Shown here: piece by piece, positions 1 through 10,439 of the stretch
Layout of the letters: each line of letters opens with the position of its first letter
Position numbering within the stretch: the stretch's first letter is position 1
NCBI GenBank assembly: GCA_035771165.1
Contig: JAWNZC010000351.1
Coordinates: forward strand, 6,487,001-6,551,000
Source of the DNA: Paragorgia papillata
Taxonomy: Eukaryota > Cnidaria > Anthozoa > Scleralcyonacea > Coralliidae
Direction of reading: 5' to 3'
DNA: 64,000 nt
The notes under the pieces: generated by a model
The model's input: the letters and a program-made list of their open reading frames with translations, nothing else
Database searches by the model: none
What the model was told of the DNA's origin: nothing
Position numbers and translations under genes: made by a program

Positions 1-449
1 TTACATTACAGTGGAAAGTTTGCTACAAATACAAAATATATCCTTTTTGCACAATTTATAATAGAGGGGGAAAAACTTAAAAAGTGTCTGATAGTATTAA
101 TATAGCCTTAATTCATGGGCAACCTGTTACTTTATAACAAATAAAAGCAGATCAGTAAACAAGCTAAAAAATTAAATTTGTCAAGATCAGGCATATTTAT
201 TCAAATTGTTTGCGAATCGACATTTTTATTTTGTCTGATCTCTCGGCTGGACTAAATCTATTCAATATTTACAATAGAAATGTCGATTCGCGCGAAAAAA
301 TTCGCAAGTGGAACTGCCGGCTTTACATGTAAGAGGTTTATACTTTAGAGTAAACGTGAACGCTTGACCCCGCAGACAGTATAAAAGCACCATCATTCTG
401 GGAAAGTAGGTACGCATTGCGTACATGCGGCTACTGGTATTTATTTGGC
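1..449. other. Non-coding AT-rich flank
   Basis: I see no gene in this stretch. It contains a small inverted repeat: a 14-15 bp arm at about 212-226 is complementary to 278-291 with a 50-base loop, probably the remains of a miniature inverted-repeat element. No long open frame or splice pattern was recognised. Confidence 0.5.
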
Positions 450-452
450 TTA

Positions 453-833
453 GGGGGTGTTCACATGAGGCCTACCCGAACTCAGGCCTGGCTGGATTTT
501 GCATTTTGGGTTTTGTTTACGTGAGGTCAGTCTAGAAATTATATGGCCTTGATTCCTATTATGTCGGTTAAAAAGTTGTTTTTTTCGTAGTCAACGTTAG
601 CCTGAGTATCAGGCCCTTCAACGTCGGTTCGAATCAGACTTATGGGTTCTGCTTACATGGAAAGCCGACTGGAAGTCACAAAATTTCAGTTCGGTCTAGC
701 AGGCGACCTGAGATTAGGCCGGCGTGAACTGAATCTCAGGTCAGACTCATGAAAACGATCTATAGTAATTACACTATAACCGACCCGAAATCAGTCCAAC
801 CTGAGTTCGGGCCGGCCTCATGTAAACACCCCC
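453..833. mobile_element. PIF/Harbinger-like MITE with TTA target duplication
   Basis: A 381-bp element has imperfect terminal inverted repeats: GGGGGTGTTCACATGAGG on the left pairs with CCTCATGTAAACACCCCC on the right, and the complementarity extends about 45 bp inwards. It is flanked by TTA at 450-452 and TTA at 834-836. A 3-bp TWA duplication with G-rich termini is typical of PIF/Harbinger-type non-autonomous elements. It has no coding capacity. The superfamily assignment rests on the TSD and termini only. Confidence 0.7.
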
Positions 834-836
834 TTA

Positions 837-1310
837 CAAAAAATGATTGAACAATATTGTAAATTGTTCAATTCACGTTGACAGTATAAAAGCACGGCTG
901 TCATTCTGGAAAAATTGTAAAATATTAATACAGAATGAGAATGTACATCTGTTTTTTGGGGTTTTTTGGGGTTTTTTTTATTGATTTGCCCATATTTTAC
1001 AAACAAAAAAGAATAAAGTAAATTAAGTGTTCTGCAGTTTTTGGGCTAGAGGTCTATTTGAAACCTTAACAGGCTTTTTGTTAAAGACCCCTAGTTTAGT
1101 TCAGTAATTAACATATTTACATTGAGTCAGTTCAATATTACATACATTGTATACTTTTACATAATGATTTTAAGAAATTTATAATTACATAATATAAAAT
1201 AAAACAAACATATAAAGATGTATACAAGCAAGAGAGTATAAAAGGTGAAATTTAAACTCTCTTGATACAAGGTAGCTAGTTCTACAATTATGTAGTAAGC
1301 GGGATATTTA
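837..1310. other. Non-coding spacer
   Basis: AT-rich sequence with homopolymer runs (T and G near 955-980). No gene, RNA or mobile-element boundary could be supported. The distal part probably includes the 3' flank of the small minus-strand ORF that ends at 1311; an AATAAA on the minus strand lies at about 1308-1313. Confidence 0.4.
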
Positions 1311-1658
1311 TTATAAATAAAACGTTGAAAGAAGAAGAATACTAATTACAAGTATTAGACTAGATAAACTTTGTTTGATAAACAAGATTTTCAGGTTTGT
1401 TCTGACATCTTTTAGGTCTACCTCGACAAATTTTATTTTCTCCTCAATTACCTCGAGCGCATCACGTTTCTTCATCATCATCTTCACCATCTCATAAATC
1501 TCATCCAGCTTCACATTTTCGTTTCCTTTTTCTGCCTTAGTCATCGGACTGTCCGATAGTTTTGAATTTTTTGTTTGAACTGACTTCAAGGGCGTATGGT
1601 TGTTTGAATTATTGATTACTTGCGCACTGCGCTTTTGAGCGTGTTGTCTCGACGCCAT
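1311..1658 (-). CDS. Small coiled-coil protein with hydrophobic C-terminus, unassigned
   Basis: A 115-residue ORF starts MASRQHAQKRSAQ. It has a basic, Asn/Lys-rich N-terminus (1-45), a charged helical stretch likely to form a coiled coil (about 50-90, with MVKMMMKKRDALEVIEEK), and a hydrophobic end (about 95-115) that could be a tail anchor. A TATATAAA-like box lies about 50 bases upstream of the ATG and an AATAAA overlaps the stop, so a short transcription unit is plausible. The helical region also resembles the N-terminus of LINE ORF1 proteins, so it may be a LINE relic or only the first exon of something longer. I do not recognise the gene. Confidence 0.4.
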   Translation of the reverse strand: MASRQHAQKRSAQVINNSNNHTPLKSVQTKNSKLSDSPMTKAEKGNENVKLDEIYEMVKMMMKKRDALEVIEEKIKFVEVDLKDVRTNLKILFIKQSLSSLILVISILLLSTFYL

Positions 1659-2742
1659 CTTGTATCGCCATATTGTATTTATTATGTATCAATGTTATAT
1701 TTTATATAACTAACATTGTGTTCACTTCCATGACAGCAGTATGATTATTAAAATTGGAAATAATGTGTAGATTATTTGTAGTTTATTAATATTGGTCACT
1801 ATTGTGAATAATAGACTGTAGTATTTAATTATGTTGCTATTGCTAATTACTCGGGCTACCGAGTCCAGGTTTCGGCATTTCTTTTCTACGTCGAGGATTG
1901 TCAATTATTGCATCATCCGCCCCCGATAGGCTTTGCGAAACTGAGATCATGAGGCGTATTTGTGATTTCTCTGATCGCATCATACATATTTCCCGAGCCA
2001 GCATGGATACCCAAAACGAGCAAATCGAGAAATATTGTCTCCAAAACCATCTCCACAATCGTCGCCAAAAAAAAAGAACGAACCAGTGATTGGTTATCTT
2101 CACAATCTATCCAATTTCCGCAAAGGTCAAAAATGCAAGTGGTTCGACATCGACATGCAACTACAAACCGCAGCGAACAAACGCGTCAGGCTGTTTGTCT
2201 TTCGAAGGAGAAGTACAATATCTTCGTAGAAAAAGAAATGACAATTACCCCTGTAAAAATCAGCAATTACCTTGTAGGTCCAACGCGGGGTGGACCGAAG
2301 TGATAATGAGGAGATACGCCTTAACAATATGACTGTCGTTCAGGTGCCCACCTCGTCTGGATATAGCTTCCAGTACCTAGCAGATGAGGAAAAGAAAGGG
2401 AAGATAACTCCGTACGCGTTGTCTGTAGTCATGTCAGAAACATTTTAACATTTAATTTTAACATTGATTTCGAGGGTAGAGGCTGAGTTCAGCGTCAGGT
2501 GCGGATAATGGCGCATTCTGTATAGTAGTAAATAGCGGCCCATTATGTGTAATGTCTTGAATTTATTATTTTATGTACGGGGTTTGCCTAGTTGCGACCT
2601 CGTGATCCGTTCGCTAGCCCCTTATCAATATCATCTTTTTCTGTTAGTAATGTATTGTGATCTGTTGTTATTATTGTAGTACTGTATTACTTAGTGAGTT
2701 TGATTAAAGTTTCGATTATTATTATAATCATCATCATCATCA

Positions 2743-2743
<1 letters not shown>

Positions 2744-2806
<63 letters not shown>

Positions 2807-2808
2807 TA
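2744..2808. repeat. (ATT)n microsatellite, probable LINE 3' tail
   Basis: Uninterrupted ATT triplets follow a short ATC run and an A/T-rich leader resembling a LINE 3' UTR. A second (ATT)n tract follows the LINE fragment at 3985, so both may be 3' tails of related non-LTR insertions. Long poly-Asn reading frames across it are artefacts. Confidence 0.7.
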
Positions 2809-2940
2809 TCGAAAACCTGGGTCTGCGAACAACTAGACAATACCGCGTCAAAATATATCTGAAAATGGCTTGAAATGCCTGGAACGTTCTGCTCCCTCAT
2901 AATAAATTAGGTTTAAACATCATTCTTCACTCAACCAAAT

Positions 2941-3767
2941 TTATCCAATGTCAAACCGTCTCTCGATGCGCTCTAAAATCTTCGCCAAATGAAGATATCA
3001 AAAATCTATGGAAGGACACGAGCAACAACAAAAATGTGTAATACGACACATACAAAAACACTAAAGTTGTTTTGAAAGCCGTCAGAAAAGAGCACGAAGA
3101 CAGGCTTCAAAATCACCTCATTTGACAAGGTTCTTTCTTTTCAAATATCATTGAACATTCTACATCCACGTTCAACTCCATATGGTCTTCCGTCCAACGC
3201 AACCTCCCCAAGAACATCTTCAACTTCACCATTCAATACATCAACAACACACTCCCGACACGCAAAAATTTATCGAAATGGGGAATCTCTTCAACATCTG
3301 ATTGCTTTTTCTGCTCGACACCTGAAACCTTACTCCACGTTGTCGCTGGATGCAAAACGTACCTGGAAGAAGGTCGATTCACATGGCGTCATGACTCCGT
3401 TCTTAATTTCATTGCATACACACTTCAATCCGTACAACATTCCACTCTTTATGTTGACCTCCCTGGCTTCAACAGCCCCTCAGTTCTCACGGGAGATGAG
3501 TTGCGTCCTGACCTTCTTTTAACCGTTGAAAACAAATATCTTTACATCCTTGAGCTCACCGTCGGATTTGAGTCCAATCTTCACCGCAACGTCACCCGTA
3601 AGAAACACAAATATCTCGATTTAGTTAACGAAAAACAAAGAAACTATGAAAAGGTTAAGTTCATAAATCTATCTCTGAGTGCACTTGGAATTTTCGGACA
3701 GTCATCAATGGATTTCATTGAAATGCTAAAAGACTTTAAATTCGACACTCCCTGTAGAAAGTACTGA
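2941..3767 (+). pseudogene. C-terminal fragment of a non-LTR retrotransposon (R2/Tx1-like) polyprotein
   Basis: The plus frame reads ...VVLKAVRKEHEDRLQNHLI, an in-frame TGA at 3123, then a continuous frame to the TAA after DFKFDTPCRKY. It carries a zinc-knuckle-like motif CFFC-x8-HVVAGC (about 3300-3345) followed by a conserved tail (RPDLLL, ILELTVGFESN, FINLSLSALGIFG). This C-terminal arrangement is typical of reverse-transcriptase-bearing LINEs with restriction-like endonucleases. It is 5'-truncated, has at least two in-frame stops (also near 3030), and is followed by AATAAA and (ATT)n. The family name is from motif memory only. Confidence 0.6.
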
Positions 3768-3984
3768 TATCGTAAAGAAAATCATCAACATATCAATAAG
3801 AACCTCGTATTATGTATTTTGTCGACGTAACAAAGAATGGAATAACCCGAAACTAATGACATTCTAAGATTTTTATTCTCATGTAGCATCAGTTCAAATA
3901 GTCAGTGGTAAACTACCTGTAAAAGCAAGGTTTAGCTATCATTGTAATTTCTACGTTTAATGATCAATAAATAAAGTTTACATT

Positions 3985-3986
3985 AC

Positions 3987-4074
<88 letters not shown>
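3985..4074. repeat. (ATT)n microsatellite ending the LINE fragment
   Basis: About 28 ATT units follow CAATAAATAAAGTTTACATT, directly after the LINE 3' UTR. Immediately downstream the RPA-like relic resumes (ESESGSF...), so this tract marks the right edge of the insertion. Confidence 0.8.
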
Positions 4075-4075
<1 letters not shown>

Positions 4076-4689
4076 GAAAGTGAAAGTGGCTCCTTTGTGA
4101 ACATAAAGAGAAAACTGAAGACAGGGAGTAAACCAGAGATTGTTGGAAGGAACAATTTTAAAATGCTGAAATGTGCTATAACCGATAACAGTCATAACAC
4201 TGACGCGCTTCGAATAACAATCTGGGAAGACTAAATACAGAATGTCGAGGATGGCTTTGTTTACCAGCTGAATAACGTCGGCGTGAGAGTTCGTCATCAC
4301 AGCAAATCCCTCACTACGACCCCTATAACTCGGTTTATCAAAGAAGGTGACGCAGTCTGGAACAGGTAGACGACTCCACTGGCGCCGAAAATTATGCTGC
4401 TACCACCATTAGATACAACAATGGAGATCGAATCGATGAGGTCAGTTAATGCTGAAAAATTTAGAAGTTGCGTTCAGTGCTCGGCAAAAATTCCACCCGC
4501 AATCCACACAAATATATTTAAGTGCCTCCGTTGTGATGGTCATAGAATGCGGTTTGACGATTGTGAAGTCATGGTGGCTTGCAAAATTACGATCCTGCCA
4601 GTGCCCAGGGCCCGAAAATTTTGAGCATTTCTCCTTGCAAGTTACGCGTGGCAATCCACTATGTAGCCTGACGTTTGAAATTTGAATAC

Positions 4690-4983
4690 AGATCTTTAAT
4701 GTCCGGAAAAGTATTCACTGTCTTTTGAGTATTTTATGACGTTTTCTGGCCTTTAGAATTCTGTAAATCCTTCTCCTAAAATGCAGGAAATGGCATTTCA
4801 GAGACTTCAAAGTCAGAGACTTCAGAGATTTCAAACTTTCTTAGGGGAGTATGCCCCCGGAACCCCCTAAACATTTCATGCGCCTTTGGCGCGCATTGTC
4901 CCTCCTAATAATCATGCTGGCGCCGACACAGGTGCCCAAAATTTTTGTATTGCCCAGGGCCCAAAGACATGTTAATGCGGCCC
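4690..4983. mobile_element. Repeat insertion inside RPA-like relic (CAGG-type family)
   Basis: This stretch separates the zinc-ribbon part of the RPA-like relic from its C-terminus. It contains an AATGCAGGAAATGGCATTTCAGAG-like block and a CCCCCGGAACCCCCTA block. Close relatives of both occur inside the elements at 19686-20116 and 58396-59874, so it probably belongs to the same TIR transposon family. Exact ends and TSD could not be defined. Confidence 0.45.
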
Positions 4984-5137
4984 TGTGTTTTCTGAAGTAA
5001 TTGAAAAATTATTGAATATACTGGACATAAGTTCTTTATCAGAAGATCAAATCGCGGAAAAGTTGCTGCTGTTGGAGAAATTAAACATTTCGTTCGACAG
5101 CCACGACGTTGTCACTAAAATAGAACAATGTCAATAA

Positions 5138-5830
5138 ACCGTGACAACTTATATTTTATATTTACTGTATAACTGTCGTTCTAATATATTATCAGTAATA
5201 ATCGGCATTTCACTCGATTAAACTGGATGTACTAGGTAAATTTGGTGGAGGAAAATTTCAAGTGTGGAATGGGACCAGTTGTGAAAAATGCAACACCAAG
5301 GCCTTCAATTCCGGCTAGGAATTGAACCCTGCGATGCTAGTGCAGTACATTATTGTGTGCTCCAATGTTATATTAATTACACTTGAACTGTCATTGTCTA
5401 TCACGCCATCCGATTAATTTTCGTAGTTAAATTATAGCTTCCGCTGCATGCAACTGAGGGCCGATGGGTAGTAGAGCGCGGTACGACTCCCGTCTGATAG
5501 AAACTCAGTATACCTGCGAAGGAGCCTATAGTTAAATCGTGAGTATAAGGATGAAAATTGGATCGTGTAAACGTAGACACATGTACGCATTGCGTGCCTA
5601 TTTTTAAAAACACTCGCGATTTGATTACGTTTAACTTTCAACAGTTAAACATACAAATTCAGTATACACCATGCAATCTCGTCCACAGAGCCTGTGGTTC
5701 TTTTGTCCAGTGACAGAGCTATGCTCTGGCCGGCCATCAAAATGTCGAGGACTTCCGAGGGAACGCACATGAGGATTTAACCAGAGCCGATGGCCATAGG
5801 CGTATGGGTCCAAATCCTTCTGGGGTTTTT
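5138..5830. other. Non-coding spacer with possible tRNA-derived SINE trace
   Basis: No gene is visible. On the minus strand near 5308-5330 there is a GGTTCAATTCC sequence resembling a Pol III B box, downstream of a tRNA-like stretch, so a decayed tRNA-derived SINE is possible; no convincing A box was found. The rest (5400-5820) has only short shadow frames. Confidence 0.3.
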
Positions 5831-6222
5831 TTTACCAGGAGTTGCAAACACGAGAGGACGATGAAAATCACGAGGCCGTTAACTGAGTAATTTTCATTGT
5901 TCTCGAGTGTTTGTAAAATGAAAATCACGAGGCTGCAAGCCCGAGTGATTTTTATTGTTTTCGAATGTTTTACAAACACGAGACAACATTGAAAATTACG
6001 AGGTAATAGAGCGTTTTCATCTGACGTCACGGCGGCCATATTGGTGTACCAAAACAATGAAATGGCGGCCATATTGGTGTACGGTATGGGAATTAGCTCT
6101 TTCTTATTCAAATATTTCGTATTGTTTCACCACCCCAATGGGGCCACCGATCACGTGAGTGAAAACGCTCTATAGGCCGACTGATTTTTGTTGTTCTCGA
6201 GTGTTTGCAACCCTTGGTAAAA
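5831..6222. mobile_element. Foldback element of the CAAACACGAG family
   Basis: The left arm (taccaggagttgcaaacacgag) pairs with the right arm (ctcgagtgtttgcaacccttggta), and the interior alternates ACGAG/CTCG-bearing blocks. The same arm motif is used by the element at 62776-62913. A second, distinct MITE (6009-6170) lies inside. No coding capacity. Confidence 0.55.
6009..6170. mobile_element. 162-bp TA-flanked MITE, copy 1
   Basis: Terminal inverted repeats begin GAGCGTTTTCA and end TGAAAACGCTC, and the element is flanked by TA at 6007-6008 and TA at 6171-6172. The interior contains two GGCGGCCATATTGGTG copies. A second copy of identical length is at 54515-54676. TA duplications suggest mobilisation by a Tc1/mariner-type transposase. 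Inserted within the foldback element 5831-6222. Confidence 0.8.
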
Positions 6223-6842
6223 CACGATATACGAGTTTATGAAATAGCTTCTCGATCGTCATATCAATGATAGAGGGATTTGATATCGGTGCGTATTAGA
6301 TTATACAATGGTTTCACGTTGAATTTATAATTACATGGCTAGAAATCCAGGACACTCAGCGGCAGTGGCCTGTGGGCTCATATTTAGCCATCTAAATATA
6401 TTAATTTGAAAATTCTGATGGCTAAATATCGATCATTTCGGCTATAAACAGAAGTCTATAGCAATAAATTAAAGTAGAGTTATTCGCTAAAATGTCTTAT
6501 TGACCCATTTCTTACCCAAATATCAAATTACAAAAGGTTTAATCGTCTAGACAGGCCTGTACACTCATACTCACAAAAATTGCCGCATAAATTTTGGTTA
6601 TTATTTCTGAATCCACAGTCACATTTAATAATAATAACAGCGGTTAAGACCCTGGCAACCTTGCAACAGCTCCATAAGAAATGGCGGACAAGAACCCGAA
6701 ATTATCGAGGAATGCATTGCTTCTTCACGCCGAGTTCAGTATTTATCTCGGCGCTTGATGGATTAAATTACAACGACTCGGCTGCAATAAATCGTACATT
6801 TTAAGGTCTTTGGGAACCTATTAAACAACGAAAAAGTGGAAC

Positions 6843-8915
6843 CAGTATTGTGGTTGCGGAAGAGGAGGTTGCTAATTTAATTAGCCAGTTAGACATTGCT
6901 AAGGCCTGTGGGGTGGATGGAATTAGTAATAAAATTATTAAGCTTTGTAATTATGGTATTCATAAGCCTTTCACGAAGCTTATTAATACATCACTTTCGT
7001 TTGGTCAGTTTCCACATTCTTGGAAATTAGCCAACGTTTTGCCGCTTTTTAAGAAAGATAACAAACAAGTTAAATCCAATTATCGTCCTGTATCACTTCT
7101 CTCTTGTTTAAGTAAAATTTGCGAGAAGGTCGTATTCATGAAATTGTATTCCTTTCTTGAAAGCAATGGGTTTTTTTACCGCTTTCAATCCGGTTTCCGT
7201 CCTGGTGATTCTACCATTATGCAATTGGTTTATATAGTTCATAAAATTTACGATTGTTTAGAAAGAGGTAATGAAGTAAGAGCTTTCTTTCTAGACATAT
7301 CAAAAGCATTTGATAAAGTTTGGCATGCGGGACTATTAGCAAAGTTGAAGAACCTGGGTATTGAGGGTACTTTGTTAAGTTGGTTTGAATCTTATCTTAA
7401 TGGCCGGCAACAACGAGTTGTCATAGAAGGTAACAATTCATCTTGGAAGGAAGTTAAGGCGGGTGTACCACAAGGATCTGTCCTTGGCCCGCTTTTATTC
7501 TTGATATATATTAATGATATCCATCATGATATCAACAGTGACTGTTTTCTTTTCGCTGACGATACTATGTTATTGGAGGAAGTTTCTACACCAGAATCAG
7601 CTGCTCATGCTTTGAATAAAGATTTAAATGCTATTTCATTGTGGTCTGACAAATGGTTAGTCACAATGAACGCATCAAAAACAAAGAGTATGATTTTTTC
7701 CCTAAAAAGAAATAAACCTGATCATCCTATTTTGAAATTAAGTGATAAGGTAATTGATGAAGTAAGTAGTCAAGAGCATTTGGGTGTTCTACTTTCTAAC
7801 AATTTGTCTTGGAAAGCTCATATTGAAAAGATACATCAAAATGCTTCAAAGAGTTTAAATTTGTTGAAAGGCTTTAAATTTAAATTGCCTAGATCAACTT
7901 TAGAAATTTTGTATAAAACTTTTGTTCGTTCTAAATTATTCTAATGGAATATGCTGATGTTGTTTGGGACGGGTGTACTATGGGTGAATCGGACCTGCTT
8001 GAAAGTGTTCAATATGATGCTGCAAAGTTAATTTCTGGAGTAATGAAAGGTACACATAGAGAAAGTCTTTTAATTGATTGTGGATTGCATAAGTTAAGTA
8101 ACCGAAGAAAAATGCATAAATTAATATTATTGTTTAAAATGGTAAAAGGATTAGCACCAAGTTATCTTTTGGATCTTTGTCCTGTTTACGTTAGCCAAAG
8201 AACTACTTATAGGCTTCGGACTAGGAATGATTTGTGTTTACCTTTCATTCGCACCGAGAAGGCAAAGAAATCTTTTTTATATTCCACAATAAATTTATGG
8301 AATAGTCTCTCTGAATCTTTACGTGAATCTGTAACAATTGCTTCCTTTAAAACTTCTTTGTTACGTGAAAGGTTCTATATACCTCCCGTTAACAAATTGG
8401 TTTACCTTGGAGAACGTTATCTTTCTATTTTACATACCAGATTAAGACTAAACAACTGTGGTCTCAATTATTATCTTTTTTTAATGAACTGTGTTCCATC
8501 TCCATCCTGCGCCTGTGGTGCGTCTAAAGAGGATGCGACCCATTATTTATTGTTTTGCCCTCGTTTTGCTGCTCTACGTGCTTCAATGCTTGCTTCTGTC
8601 ATGCATCATGCCGGAAATACGTGGAATTTATTGAATATTTCACAACAAGTGGATATCTTATTATACGGTTCAAGAAATTTAAATATTGAAGCCAATGCTG
8701 CTATTTTTTCCGAAGTACGATTTTATATAGGCCATTCTGCACGTTTCTCATAAGTTATTTTATGTAATATCAAGTGCTCCTTTTTTGTTCGTTTTTGTGG
8801 TGGTAATTTATGTATTTATGTAATTTTTAACATGAGCCCCCACGATGAGCTTTAAGCTCTTGGGGTTAATGTATTAATAAAATATTGTTTAAATAAAAAA
8901 AAAAAAAAAAAAAAA
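6843..8915 (+). mobile_element. 5'-truncated jockey-like LINE with poly-A tail and 12-bp TSD
   Basis: The insertion is bounded by AAAAAGTGGAAC at 6831-6842 and again at 8916-8927. The uninterrupted target is visible at 37921-37932 and 38820-38831 in the sister 0.9-kb elements. The 3' end has AATAAA and a long A tract. The 5' end starts inside the reverse transcriptase region, so the endonuclease is missing: a typical abortive target-primed reverse transcription product. Confidence 0.9.
6850..8753 (+). pseudogene. LINE reverse transcriptase (jockey/L2-like), one frameshift
   Basis: Two adjoining frames (6850-7944 and 7944-8753) together read a reverse transcriptase. Motifs include ANVLPLFKKD and NYRPVSLLS (palm), LDISKAFDKVWH (first catalytic Asp), GVPQGSVLGPLLFLIYINDI, and FADDTML (catalytic DD). 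The thumb is followed by a C-terminal domain with a zinc-knuckle-like CACG-x7-HYLLFCP. The two frames meet at about 7943 with a one-base shift between FVRSKL and EYADVVW. The N-terminal endonuclease and any ORF1 are absent because of 5' truncation. Apart from the frameshift the frame is intact, pointing to a young insertion. The clade is inferred from motifs and the poly-A tail. Confidence 0.85.
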
Positions 8916-9320
8916 AAAAAGTGGAACGAACAACTCCGCAAAACAAAGTAACGTTCATCCTGAGCAAATTCAGACGTTCGCATCGTGGACAAACAACACA
9001 GAAGCAGCCAAAATTGGAGCTCCAAAATAAGTGATATAGCAGATTAATAGACTTTAAACAGCGAATAAGAGGTATGTTTGTGAGGGGCTCGGGAACCTAT
9101 TTAGGACGCTCCAAACTTAATAGAAATTGTAGTGCTGAACGATTGTTCAATTTGGTGAAGTTTTGGACGTTCGCATGTCGGAATTTACAATAGTAAATAA
9201 CCGAAAATGATTGTTCTTTATATTTCCATAAGAAATCTATTGAAGGACGCCATATTGAATTAATTAAAAAGGGATTCAGTGCGCATGCTTTGCCGCCATG
9301 TTGTCCTCGATTTCTGGCCA

Positions 9321-9740
9321 TGCGAAATGTGGTAATAAACGGTTCTTTGTTTTTACCGTTTATTATTATTTATAAATTCAGCTTGCGCGACCTTTACCGG
9401 GTTTCAAAACTCATACACATGACCAAATATTTTTCTCTGATTGGCTAATTTGCTCTTATTAATATTCATTTACAAATGTATTGTGTCAGTGAGCCCTACT
9501 CAAACGACTTGGAAAAATAATGTACGTAGATAAAGATATATAACTTTGCATGTGTATCCAAACTGAATTTGAGGGGGTATTTGACCAAGATCTTTGGCGT
9601 AGAGCAATTACCTCAAAAATTTTGGCGCACGTTTTTGGCGCAGATTGCCAAGCAGATAATTATGGAGTGCAGTGTTTTTTAATTTCCCTCAAGTCATGTT
9701 ACTAGTTCGCTAATTTCCCTCAAGTCATGTTATTAGTTTG
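9321..9740. other. Non-coding spacer
   Basis: No gene. Contains GGTAATAAACGG...CCGTTTATTATT, a short inverted pair right after the 0.9-kb element, and a duplicated phrase (TAATTTCCCTCAAGTCATGTTA) at about 9678 and 9713. No boundary of a named element could be set. Confidence 0.4.
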
Positions 9741-10067
9741 TAATATTATGATCGCCGAGGAAAACTTTGAGAATCTCAGAGAAGTTGCATCTAATTTTCC
9801 CGTGCATGTTGATGAGGGAAAATATATGCAAGCGGGAAATTTAGAAGAAGACAAAAGATTTCTTTGTCTTCTAATTTTCCCTCATCAACATGCACGGGAA
9901 AATTAGAAGAAGACAAAGGATTTCTTTGTCTTCTAATTTTCCCTCATCAACATGCACAGGAAAATTAGAAGACAAAGGATAAATTTCCCTCTTGCATGAG
10001 CAATGAGGGAAATACGAGGTTTACATTCCCTCGGAGAACAAAAGAATCCGAGGCGATCATGGTATTA
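9741..10067. mobile_element. Palindromic MITE with internal tandem repeats
   Basis: The ends TAATATTATGATCGCC and GGCGATCATGGTATTA form terminal inverted repeats. The centre is built from tandem, internally palindromic units of about 67 bp containing TCTTCTAATTTTCCCTCATC and its complement, so the whole can fold into several alternative hairpins. Non-coding. Confidence 0.6.
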
Positions 10068-10439
10068 CCTTGCAAATATACCTACTAAGACAGATTGTAT
10101 TTAACAATATCACTTTCAGAAGGAGCAACCAAAGACGAATTCAAAATCACAAATAGCATTCAGAAGGACGGTGCTGCCAGCATATGTCTTAGGATCGTTA
10201 TCATCCGCTAAAATGAGAAGAGCTTTGACAATTTTGGCCATTTGCTCGGTGATGGTCTTTACTGCGTTCCATCTGCACGACCATCTCGTTATACACTCAA
10301 GGATTGTAGTGTAAGAACAGTGTGATCATGGACATTATTCAAAAATGGATCGTCCATTCTGCCTCAGACAGTCGTTTCCTGTTCTCCTACATATATATAT
10401 CCTCGACCACGTGGTACCCATGCAATCACGTTCTTGTTA
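10068..10439. other. Non-coding spacer
   Basis: No supported gene. An (AT)n-like run lies near 10390 (acatatatatatcc). The sequence leads directly into the 3' end of the Ty3/gypsy relic and may be its 3' UTR or LTR remnant, but no LTR pair was found. Confidence 0.35.

Larger units (their letters stand above)
1850..5137 (+). pseudogene. RPA-like OB-fold (ssDNA-binding) ORF relic, split by insertions
   Basis: Four separated pieces read like one replication protein A-type protein. Piece 1 (about 1985-2450, two or more frameshifts) has GYLHNLSNFRKGQ then a KWFDIDMQLQ-type OB strand. Piece 2 (4080-4370) has FKMLKCAITD and RITIWED followed by NNVGVRVRHHSKSLTTTPIT, a second OB fold. Piece 3 (4440-4620) has a zinc ribbon, C-x2-C (CVQC) then C-x2-C (CLRC). 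Piece 4 (about 4988-5137) is an open C-terminal helix region ending in TAA. Pieces 1 and 2 are separated by LINE tails, pieces 3 and 4 by another repeat. In animals such ORFs can be host RPA1 paralogues or be carried by transposons such as Helitrons; no Rep/helicase is visible here. Dead gene. Confidence 0.55.
6336..9320. mobile_element. 0.9-kb TIR element (copy A) carrying a LINE insertion
   Basis: Termini TGGCTAGAAATCCAGGACA and TGTCCTCGATTTCTGGCCA are inverted repeats. Once the LINE and one TSD copy are removed (2085 bp), the element is 900 bp, matching the two copies at 37427-38325 (899 bp) and 38329-39223 (895 bp) nearly base for base. No transposase is recognisable inside. Its flanks do not show a clear TSD here, unlike the dimer at 37.4 kb, which has a TGCC duplication. 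Confidence 0.75.
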
